DNA of 7,052 nt from an uncultured Clostridium sp. (GTDB taxonomy: Bacteria; Bacillota; Clostridia; UBA1212; UBA1255), in NCBI GenBank assembly GCA_900555605.1, contig USLW01000106.1, positions 1-7,052 on the forward strand. The letters run 5' to 3'. Position 1 is the first letter of the stretch. Each line of letters starts with the position of its first letter. Position numbers and translations under genes: made by a program. Under the pieces are notes generated by a model. The model searched no databases. It was not told the DNA's origin and worked only from the letters and a program-made list of their open reading frames with translations. This document shows, in pieces, positions 1 to 5,415 of the stretch.

Positions 1-764
1 CAGCCGATTTGACACTCCGCTGGCTTGTTTATTCACAATCCTTTGCAGCTTCCGAAGCGGCTGCGGGATTGCCGGAGGTTCCGGTTCTGCCGGTAAGCGA
101 TCGTATTTTTGCGACATTTTGCGAAACCGAAACGCCCCAGGGAATCGGCGCCGTTGTGAATTTTCCTGAACCGCCGCCCCCGGAAGTAATCCGGGCGTAT
201 CGAAATATATTGCTGCTGGAACACGTTCAGGACCCGGGAAATATGGGGACAATGATCCGGACCGCAGATGCGGCCGGTTTTGATGCGGTCTTTTGCACAA
301 AAGGCTGTGTGGATATATACAATCCGAAGGTTCTGCGAGCCACCGTGGGTTCCGTATTTCATCTGCCGATTCTGCAGTGGGAAGATCTTTCTCACCGTCT
401 GAGCAGTGAGAATGCTGCAGCCTCGTATCCGGTCTCAAACATGGCCTCGAACACGGCCGCCGCAGCTGCCGAATGGCTCAGGACCCAGGGATTTCGGATA
501 TATGCCGCGCATCCGAGGGGCGGCGATACCTGTTTTGAGACTGTGTTCCGTGATAAAAATGTGATTGTAATCGGAAATGAGGCAAACGGACTGACGGATG
601 AGATGATCCGTGCATGCGATAGCCTGGTTACGATTCCTATGCCGGGGCGGGCGGAGTCTCTGAACGCATCGGTTGCCGCCGCTTTGCTGATCTATGAGGT
701 GGTCCGGCGCGGAGCTGCCGGGCGCGGTGGCACGCCGCCGCGGCGTCACACAAAGAAAGGATGA
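1..764 (+). CDS. TrmH/SpoU-family RNA 2'-O-ribose methyltransferase, 5' end outside window
   Basis: SAM-dependent methyltransferase of the SPOUT (trefoil-knot) superfamily, which methylates a ribose 2'-OH in rRNA or tRNA. The reading frame is open to the left edge (first full codon at 3), so the TTG at 9 is probably internal and the true start lies upstream. Numbering from that TTG, a substrate-binding-type N-domain ends around the TPQGIGAVV stretch (residues 42-50). The three SpoU motifs follow in order: motif 1 LLEHVQDPGNMGTMIRTADA (69-88) with the conserved Asn and Arg, motif 2 VIVIGNEANGL (185-195), and motif 3 IPMPGRAESLNASVAAA (209-225). The last 20 residues are Gly/Arg/Lys rich. The family usually runs about 250-270 residues, so only a small part is missing. 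Closest family ideas are RlmB-like enzymes and the YsgA/RlmP group of Firmicutes, which modify 23S rRNA; the target base cannot be read from sequence. The family call is firm, the substrate is open. Confidence 0.93.
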   Translation, partial: ADLTLRWLVYSQSFAASEAAAGLPEVPVLPVSDRIFATFCETETPQGIGAVVNFPEPPPPEVIRAYRNILLLEHVQDPGNMGTMIRTADAAGFDAVFCTKGCVDIYNPKVLRATVGSVFHLPILQWEDLSHRLSSENAAASYPVSNMASNTAAAAAEWLRTQGFRIYAAHPRGGDTCFETVFRDKNVIVIGNEANGLTDEMIRACDSLVTIPMPGRAESLNASVAAALLIYEVVRRGAAGRGGTPPRRHTKKG

Positions 765-773
765 AAAAAACAG

Positions 774-1265
774 ATGGGATTATATGAACAATGGAATGAA
801 AATCTGAAGGGGTCGCCGAAAGCGGCGCAGGCATTTTTAGATGCTTATTATGAAAAGGAAAAAGACGCCTATGCCGCGATACTGAAAAGCGGAAATCCGG
901 CGCTGTCGGGGACGGCCGCTGATATCGCAGCGCGGCTCGGCCTGACGGAAACGGAGTTTGCCGGCTTTGTAGACGGCGCCAATACATCGCTGGAGGCTCC
1001 TGTCAACATAAAAGAGATGGAAGCAGATACCGTACTTTCCATGACCTTTTCGTGGCCGGCGCTGTATAAAAATATGCTGAAGGCAAAGGCTGATTGGCTG
1101 TACGAGCTGCCGGAATGGGATGGTATTTACTCTGAAGAAGAGCGGGTAGCGCTAACAAAGGAGTATAAGGCTTCCTGCCAAGCGGTCAGCCATAAGGTCG
1201 GGCGGAATGATCCCTGCCCCTGCGGCAGCGGGCTGAAATATAAAAATTGCTGCGGCGATATTTGA
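774..1265 (+). CDS. SEC-C motif protein of unknown function
   Basis: A 163-residue protein ending in a SEC-C zinc-binding motif, [18 protein letters not shown] (143-160), with ligand cysteines at 148, 150, 159 and 160. In SecA this motif binds zinc and SecB or ribosomes; in stand-alone proteins its role is usually unknown. The N-terminal 130 residues are acidic, probably helical, and show no family I recognise. There is no signal peptide or membrane segment, so the protein should be cytosolic. The start at 774 lies 9 bp after the methyltransferase stop. The nearest Shine-Dalgarno-like stretch (GAAAGGA, 755-761) overlaps the end of that gene at a slightly long distance of 12 bases, so translational coupling is plausible. 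An earlier ATG at 761 is in another frame and stops after eight codons. The pairing with an RNA methyltransferase hints at a ribosome-related role, but that is only inference. Confidence 0.88.
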   Translation: MGLYEQWNENLKGSPKAAQAFLDAYYEKEKDAYAAILKSGNPALSGTAADIAARLGLTETEFAGFVDGANTSLEAPVNIKEMEADTVLSMTFSWPALYKNMLKAKADWLYELPEWDGIYSEEERVALTKEYKASCQAVSHKVGRNDPCPCGSGLKYKNCCGDI

Positions 1266-1276
1266 CTTTAAGACGG

Positions 1277-2317
1277 CTATAGGATTTCCTTCAGCCAGTT
1301 CTTGATATCTGCTGCCATTGCAGCGGTCAGACCGAGGGCATCCCCGGAGGCGGCCGCTGCTGTATCGACGGTATTGCAGAGAACTTGATAATCCAGTTTG
1401 GTTCCCGGAAGAAGATGCGTGAGATGATCCGCCAATTCCGGGTCCATTGCATCCGTATAAACCGCGGCAGTGGTAATCATCCCTTTTTCCGCAGAGAAAC
1501 AAAACTCACAGCAGCCCCAATTAAAACGGGTTTCCGTACTGAGTCCGAATTCCGGTGTCTCACCGCAGCGCCATTCCCAAGAGGCATATTTTTGATATAA
1601 CGCGGTCAGCGCCTCGGGCAGCGGCTGCTCCGGCCCGGCACAGCTGTAAACCTCCTGCGGCAGCGGTACGCCGTATTCTTGTTCAAAAGAAGATAAAAGG
1701 GCCTGGGACATACTGTCCGGGGTGATTGCGGGATTCAGCGTAATGAGGTTTACCACGCGGGAGCGAACGGATTGGACGCCCTTTGCCTGCATTTTTGCAG
1801 AAGAAACATGAAGATACCGCGCCATTTTACCGGCATCCGTATCAAGCAGCAGCGTGCCGTGCTGCAGTCCGGTATTCTTTACGAAGCGGAACGCATTGCC
1901 GGAAAACTTCCGGCCGTCTTTCGTTGTGATATCATTCCGGCCGGTGAATTCTGCTTCGATCCCAAGCGCTTTCACAGCTTCCAGTATGACCTTCAGCTGC
2001 CGCTCAAGACAGTAAAGTCCGGAGGAAGCGATAAATGTATAGCACATGTTACCAAGATCGTGGAATACCGCGCCGCCGCCGGAGGGCCTACGGGCGAGCT
2101 TGCCACCGTCGGCTTCCAAGGCTGAAAGATGGCATTCCTTCCAAGCATTCTGCGTTTTGCCGATTACCACTGTATTTTGGTTCTGCCACAGGTATAATAT
2201 GACGGTATTGTCCGCAATGGTATCAAACAGATACTCTTCAAGCGCCAGATTGAACCAGGGATCGCGGCAATCGGAACGCACGGTCCGCAGGGTTATTTTT
2301 TTGTCTGTATTTATCAT
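1277..2317 (-). CDS. lplA: Lipoate-protein ligase A
   Basis: Activates free lipoate with ATP to lipoyl-AMP and transfers it to a lysine on lipoyl domains (glycine cleavage H protein, 2-oxoacid dehydrogenase E2 subunits) in the cytosol. The 346-residue length fits a full two-domain ligase. The large catalytic domain shows the biotin/lipoate-ligase signature RRPSGGGAVFHDLGN (76-90). The lipoate-carboxylate lysine region is DGRKFSGNAF (134-143), with Lys137 matching the essential lysine of E. coli LplA, and it is followed by HGTLLL (153-158) and KGVQSVRSRVVNL (179-191). The rest forms the C-terminal accessory domain, with the WGCCEFCF strand region. The start at 2317 has AGAAAGGA on the minus strand at good spacing. 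The ECF S-component gene ends only 3 bp upstream, so the two are surely co-transcribed. No lipoyl acceptor protein is encoded in the window. The C-terminal half is more diverged than the catalytic half, as is usual in this family. Confidence 0.95.
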   Translation of the reverse strand: MINTDKKITLRTVRSDCRDPWFNLALEEYLFDTIADNTVILYLWQNQNTVVIGKTQNAWKECHLSALEADGGKLARRPSGGGAVFHDLGNMCYTFIASSGLYCLERQLKVILEAVKALGIEAEFTGRNDITTKDGRKFSGNAFRFVKNTGLQHGTLLLDTDAGKMARYLHVSSAKMQAKGVQSVRSRVVNLITLNPAITPDSMSQALLSSFEQEYGVPLPQEVYSCAGPEQPLPEALTALYQKYASWEWRCGETPEFGLSTETRFNWGCCEFCFSAEKGMITTAAVYTDAMDPELADHLTHLLPGTKLDYQVLCNTVDTAAAASGDALGLTAAMAADIKNWLKEIL

Positions 2318-2320
2318 AAA

Positions 2321-2875
2321 TTATATCCTTTCTGCGGTTACACGCAGTTTCTGTGCCAGAGGCAGCAGCGCCATCCCGATGATCACGCCGGAAGCGCCTT
2401 GGATCAAATTGAACGGCAGCCCGCTGACCGCCGCGGTAAAAGAATAGAGAAACCATTCATAGAAAAAGTAACCGGCAGCCATGAACAGCTCACACAGCAA
2501 AAAAATCAGTGCGTAAAATGCCAACTTTCCGGCAGACGGCTTCTTTTCGGCAGGTCTGCTGATGCTGTATTGGTTACGCTTCAGCACAAATCCGGCAGTG
2601 AGTCCCACCAAGAATTTGATCACAAAGGTCGCCGGCATATAAACAACATATCCGGCTAAAAGATCTGCCAGCATAGATCCGATTCCCGCAGGAACCGCGG
2701 CAAAGGGTCCTAAAACCGCGGCAGACAGAAAGATCAGTGCATCACCGAGGTGAATATAGCCAAAAGCAAGGGGGATTTTCAGATAGGCCGTGGTAATTGC
2801 AACCGCCGCAGCAAGCATTCCTGCCAACACCAATCGAATCGTTCCTGTCTTTTTCCTTTTTGTCTCTTCATGCAT
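2321..2875 (-). CDS. ECF transporter S component, candidate lipoate (or related cofactor) uptake
   Basis: A 184-residue integral membrane protein with about five to six hydrophobic segments: roughly 13-32, 35-57, 59-76, 78-98, 118-140 and 150-173. A basic N-terminus (KRKK) and a charged loop near 99-114 separate parts of it. The stretch FGYIHLGDALIFLSAAVLGP (38-57) and the following AGIGSMLADLLAGYVVYMPA (63-82) match what I know of the riboflavin-type ECF S-component family (PF07155-like). Such proteins bind a vitamin and dock onto a shared energizing module (EcfA, EcfA', EcfT), which is not encoded here and is presumably elsewhere in the genome. Its direct linkage to lplA suggests lipoate as ligand; comparative genomics has proposed a lipoate-type ECF S component (LipT), but membership cannot be shown from this sequence alone. 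A strong ribosome binding site (AGGGAGGG region, complement of 2885-2891) sits 9 bases before the start. Family call is good, ligand is inferred from context. Confidence 0.88.
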   Translation of the reverse strand: MHEETKRKKTGTIRLVLAGMLAAAVAITTAYLKIPLAFGYIHLGDALIFLSAAVLGPFAAVPAGIGSMLADLLAGYVVYMPATFVIKFLVGLTAGFVLKRNQYSISRPAEKKPSAGKLAFYALIFLLCELFMAAGYFFYEWFLYSFTAAVSGLPFNLIQGASGVIIGMALLPLAQKLRVTAERI

Positions 2876-2923
2876 CTTCGTGTGCCCTCCCTTTTACAGC
2901 CGCGCAGCCGCGGATCGGCATTT

Positions 2924-2952
2924 ATACTACACCATTTTTCCCTTGCTTTCAA
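2924..2952 (-). promoter_or_regulatory. Putative leftward promoter of the ECF S component-lplA unit
   Basis: On the minus strand, TTGAAA (complement of 2947-2952) is followed after 17 bases by TAGTAT (complement of 2924-2929), overlapping an alternative TATAAA (complement of 2921-2926). Transcription would start near 2917 and give a leader of about 40 bases. That leader holds a GC-rich hairpin (CCGCG/CGCGG, 2900-2904 with 2909-2913) just before the ribosome binding site. The match to consensus is moderate, so this is a candidate only. Confidence 0.4.
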
Positions 2953-2962
2953 TCTCAATTTC

Positions 2963-2991
2963 TTGACAAACACAATGGTGTTTGTTATCAT
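2963..2991 (+). promoter_or_regulatory. Sigma-A type promoter of the pur operon
   Basis: A perfect -35 box TTGACA (2963-2968) is separated by exactly 17 bases from TATCAT (2986-2991), one mismatch from the consensus -10 box. Transcription would start near 2998, about 105 bases before the purE start. It is the best promoter-like sequence I found in the window and is correctly oriented for purE-purM-purN-purH. Confidence 0.75.
2966..2985. promoter_or_regulatory. Perfect inverted repeat in the promoter spacer, candidate operator
   Basis: Arms ACAAACAC (2966-2973) and GTGTTTGT (2978-2985) are perfect 8-bp inverted repeats around a 4-base centre AATG. The repeat begins inside the -35 box and ends at the base before the -10 box, so a dimeric protein bound here would block RNA polymerase. 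It also lies 13 bases upstream of the leftward -35 candidate, so it could affect both directions. The sequence does not resemble the Bacillus PurR box (CGAAC-type) or other operators I know. No regulator gene is in the window. Confidence 0.55.
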
Positions 2992-3002
2992 TGCACGATG
3001 GA

Positions 3003-3057
3003 CCTGCTTGTAGGCACGCGGAATGTGCGCATGTCCGCGGCAGCAAAATGCAGCAGG
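3003..3057 (+). promoter_or_regulatory. Foldable 5' leader of purE (possible cis-regulatory RNA)
   Basis: The transcribed leader can form a closed three-stem fold. The outer stem is CCTGCT (3003-3008) with AGCAGG (3052-3057). A long hairpin CGCGGAATG (3017-3025) pairs with CAT plus TCCGCG (3030-3032, 3034-3039), with one bulged G and a TGCG loop. A short GCA/TGC stem (3040-3042 with 3049-3051) completes it. It lacks the conserved core I would expect of a purine riboswitch, and I cannot match it to PRPP or ppGpp (ykkC) classes. There is no U-tract after it, so it is not an intrinsic terminator. Whether it is functional is unproven. Confidence 0.35.
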
Positions 3058-3090
3058 ATCACATCACATATTTTGATAAATTCATATCAT

Positions 3091-3096
3091 GGAGGG
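3091..3096 (+). promoter_or_regulatory. Ribosome binding site of purE
   Basis: GGAGGG lies 6 bases before the ATG at 3103 and decides the start. The same frame is open much further upstream (including an ATG at 2998), but that ATG lies at the predicted transcription start and has no ribosome binding site within a transcript. Confidence 0.75.
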
Positions 3097-3102
3097 CATC
3101 TG

Positions 3103-3622
3103 ATGGATATGGCGGAAACTGGTGAAAATCCAAAGGTATTGGTCGTAATGGGGAGCGATTCCGATTATAATGTGATGAAAGATTGCCTCCTGCTTTTGAA
3201 AAGATTCGGTATTAGATATGATTGTGTGATTTGTTCTGCGCACAGAACACCCGAGAAGGCGCACACGCTTGCCAAATGCATATCAAAACGGCTATGCCTG
3301 CCTGATCGGAGCAGCCGGAAAAGCGGCACATCTGCCCGGCGTTCTGGCTGCATATACGATTTTACCGGTAATCGGCGTACCGATCAAAAGCGATGCGCTT
3401 GACGGCATAGACGCGCTGCTGTCCATTGCCCAAATGCCCCCGGGAATTCCTGTGGCTACGGTAGCGATTAACGGCGCTGTGAATGCGGCTGTTTTGGCTG
3501 CGGAGATTCTGGCTGTCCGACATACGGGGATTGCGGACAAACTGTTTGCGTATAAACGGGAAATGGCGGAAAAGGTAGAGCGGAAAGACGCTGATTTACA
3601 GGAAAAAATAAAGACTCTTTGA
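3103..3622 (+). pseudogene. purE: 5-(carboxyamino)imidazole ribonucleotide mutase PurE, frameshifted
   Basis: PurE moves the carboxylate of N5-CAIR to give CAIR in de novo purine synthesis. All family motifs are present but in two frames. Frame one, from 3103, encodes VVMGSDSD and [15 protein letters not shown]. Frame two encodes [36 protein letters not shown] and [14 protein letters not shown] up to the stop at 3620-3622. The switch falls at 3274-3277. Aligned by memory to E. coli PurE, the spacing from SAHRTP to NGY is exactly right if LAK is followed directly by NAYQ, which needs two more bases in the AAA run (AAAAA in an intact gene). The restored protein would be about 173 residues, a normal length. 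As given, translation leaves the family at about residue 58 and stops at 3402. This is either a recent lesion, a sequencing or assembly error, or (least likely) recoding. The next gene, purM, starts 28 bp later. Confidence 0.85.
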
Positions 3623-3650
3623 ACAGACTTCAGAAGGAGCGAGAGCATAT

Positions 3651-4694
3651 ATGGCAAATTATAAGGATGCAGGGGTGGACGTGGAAGCCGGATACGAGGC
3701 GGTCCGCCTGATGAAGGAACATGTGAGCAGGACCTATCGAGCAGAGGTGCTTTCCGGGTTAGGCGGGTTTGGTTCCCTGTTTCAATTGGATCTGGGAAAA
3801 TTTCAAAATCCCGTGCTGGTGTCCGGAACAGACGGCGTAGGAACAAAACTGAAGATTGCATTTATTATGGATCAGGTTTCTTCCGTGGGAATCGACTGCG
3901 TTGCAATGTGTGTCAACGACATCATCTGCTGCGGCGCGAGACCGCTGTTTTTTCTGGATTATATTGCGGTGGGGCGGAATGAACCCCAGAAAATCGCAGA
4001 TATTGTAAAGGGCGTGGCCGAGGGCTGCTGTCAGGCGGGCTGTGCGCTGGTCGGAGGGGAAACAGCGGAAATGCCGGGCTTTTACAGTATGGATGAGTTT
4101 GATATCGCCGGCTTTGCAGTGGGGGCCGTTTCTAAGGACAAGCTGATTAACGGCGCGGAGATCAAGCCGGGGGATGTATTGATCGGTCTTCCTTCCTCCG
4201 GTCTGCACAGCAACGGATTCTCCTTGATCAGAAAGATTTTTAATCCGTCTGCCGAACGTCTGAGCGGCTTTGTAAACGCTCTGGGCTGCACGGTGGGGGA
4301 AGAGCTGCTGCGTCCGACGAGAATTTATGTGAAAACAGTGCTGGATCTGATGGGGAAGTTTCATGTCAAAGGCATTTCTCACATAACGGGCGGCGGATTT
4401 TTTGAAAATATTCCGCGTATGGGCGGCCCGGAGCTTTGCTATGTCATTGAGAAAGGCTCCTGGAATGTTCTCCCGATTTTCGGGTTGACTGAAAAAATGG
4501 GGCATGTTGAGGAAATCGACATGTATAATACGTTTAATATGGGAATCGGCATGGTTTTAGCGGTTGATTCCGCGGAGGCGGATCGTATGATCCAGTATTT
4601 GAGCGAAAAAGGCGAAATCGCTTATATGATCGGCCATGTTGCGGACAGGCTGCCCGAGGGCGGACTGAAAAAAGGAAATCTATCTATATGCTAA
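3651..4694 (+). CDS. purM: Phosphoribosylformylglycinamidine cyclo-ligase (AIR synthetase)
   Basis: Closes the imidazole ring: FGAM plus ATP gives AIR, ADP and phosphate, the step before the PurE reaction. The 347 residues match the usual family length. Visible signatures are the nucleotide-binding SGTDGVGTK (58-66), [17 protein letters not shown] (88-104), [11 protein letters not shown] (135-145) and [14 protein letters not shown] (179-192), with the C-terminal [15 protein letters not shown] region. The enzyme is a cytosolic dimer of the PurM/PurL/SelD/ThiL/HypE fold. The start at 3651 is preceded by AGAAGGAG (3632-3639), 11 bases away. Its last 7 bases overlap the start of purN, indicating translational coupling. 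There is no sign of damage. Confidence 0.97.
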   Translation: MANYKDAGVDVEAGYEAVRLMKEHVSRTYRAEVLSGLGGFGSLFQLDLGKFQNPVLVSGTDGVGTKLKIAFIMDQVSSVGIDCVAMCVNDIICCGARPLFFLDYIAVGRNEPQKIADIVKGVAEGCCQAGCALVGGETAEMPGFYSMDEFDIAGFAVGAVSKDKLINGAEIKPGDVLIGLPSSGLHSNGFSLIRKIFNPSAERLSGFVNALGCTVGEELLRPTRIYVKTVLDLMGKFHVKGISHITGGGFFENIPRMGGPELCYVIEKGSWNVLPIFGLTEKMGHVEEIDMYNTFNMGIGMVLAVDSAEADRMIQYLSEKGEIAYMIGHVADRLPEGGLKKGNLSIC

Positions 4695-5317
4695 GAAATC
4701 ACGAAGAATTCAAACTGGGTGTTTTGGTTTCCGGCGGCGGTTCTAATCTTCAGGCGATAATTGATCGGATTGAAGACGGCTATCTCGTGGGCTGCAGAAT
4801 CGTCAGTGTTGTTTCGAGCCGGCCGGAGGCTTACGCATTGGAGCGGGCGGCAAAGCATGGAATTGCCCATACCTGTATTGCCCGAAAATCCTTTGACTCA
4901 CAGGAGGCCTATGATTGTGCGCTGCTCGGACATTTTCAGGACTGCGGTGCGGACCTGATCGTACTTGCAGGGTTCCTGACAATTTTAGGTGAAACCTTTA
5001 CGAAATTTTATCAGGGACGGATCATCAACGTGCATCCGTCCTTGATTCCGTCTTTTTGCGGAAAAGGCTATTATGGACTGAAGCCCCATGTGGCTGCGCT
5101 GCAGTACGGTGTTAAGATTACGGGGGCGACCGTTCATTTTGTAGAGCCGGAAGTGGATGCGGGACCGATTATTCTGCAGAAGGCAGTGGAGATCCGGGAC
5201 GGAGATACGCCGGAGATCTTGCAGCGTCGCGTGATGGAAGAAGCGGAATGGAGAATTCTGCCCCAGGCTATCCGGCTCTTGAGAGACCGTTTTTTCGATT
5301 CGAAGCGTGAATTGTAA
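4688..5317 (+). CDS. purN: Phosphoribosylglycinamide formyltransferase (GAR transformylase)
   Basis: Transfers the formyl group of 10-formyltetrahydrofolate to GAR, giving FGAR. The 209-residue length is close to E. coli PurN. The phosphate-binding loop [11 protein letters not shown] (14-24) is present. The catalytic triad known for the family is also present: Asn114 and His116 in [11 protein letters not shown] (113-123), and Asp157 in [10 protein letters not shown] (152-161). The loop [13 protein letters not shown] (122-134) is the longer variant I associate with clostridial enzymes. The start overlaps the purM stop by 7 bp; AAAGGA at 4671-4676 (inside purM) serves as ribosome binding site. 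The stop codon lies in the loop of a 7-bp hairpin. The gene looks intact. Confidence 0.96.
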   Translation: MLRNHEEFKLGVLVSGGGSNLQAIIDRIEDGYLVGCRIVSVVSSRPEAYALERAAKHGIAHTCIARKSFDSQEAYDCALLGHFQDCGADLIVLAGFLTILGETFTKFYQGRIINVHPSLIPSFCGKGYYGLKPHVAALQYGVKITGATVHFVEPEVDAGPIILQKAVEIRDGDTPEILQRRVMEEAEWRILPQAIRLLRDRFFDSKREL

Positions 5318-5325
5318 TTTCACGC
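5305..5325 (+). other. Hairpin over the purN stop codon
   Basis: GCGTGAA (5305-5311) and TTCACGC (5319-5325) form a 7-bp stem with a 7-base loop that contains the purN TAA. No run of T follows, so it is not an intrinsic terminator. It might stabilise or process the mRNA between purN and purH. Confidence 0.4.
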
Positions 5326-5338
5326 GGAAGTTTATTCT

Positions 5339-5359
5339 TTCCGGTTCAGATAACCGGAA
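5339..5359 (+). other. Hairpin in the purN-purH gap
   Basis: TTCCGGTT (5339-5346) pairs perfectly with AACCGGAA (5352-5359) around a 5-base loop. Only three T residues follow, so at best it is a weak or regulated terminator, attenuator or processing site. Together with the hairpin just upstream it fills most of the first half of the 98-bp gap before purH, whereas purM-purN overlap. Confidence 0.45.
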
Positions 5360-5415
5360 TTTCGGCAAAGCTAAAACCAACCAAATTTCCAAATTGCGAA
5401 AGGATAGAGATTATT

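Noticed and set aside
1266..1276. Bidirectional terminator between the convergent SEC-C gene and lplA
   Set aside because: The gap is only 11 bp and neither it nor its flanks shows a GC-rich stem followed by a T run.
2797..3102. Upstream extension of the purE frame (ATG at 2998 or further upstream)
   Set aside because: It would run through the promoter and the divergent gene. The GGAGGG 6 bases before 3103 and the family's N-terminal length both fix the start at 3103.
2992..3102. Known purine riboswitch in the purE leader
   Set aside because: The conserved junction sequences of the guanine/adenine aptamer are not present; only generic pairing is seen.
3759..4505. Minus-strand open frame of 248 codons opposite purM
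   Set aside because: It is antisense to an intact purM, has atypical composition and no recognisable motif.
5339..5362. Intrinsic terminator after purN
   Set aside because: The stem is good but only three T residues follow and purH continues the operon, so I recorded it as a hairpin rather than a terminator.
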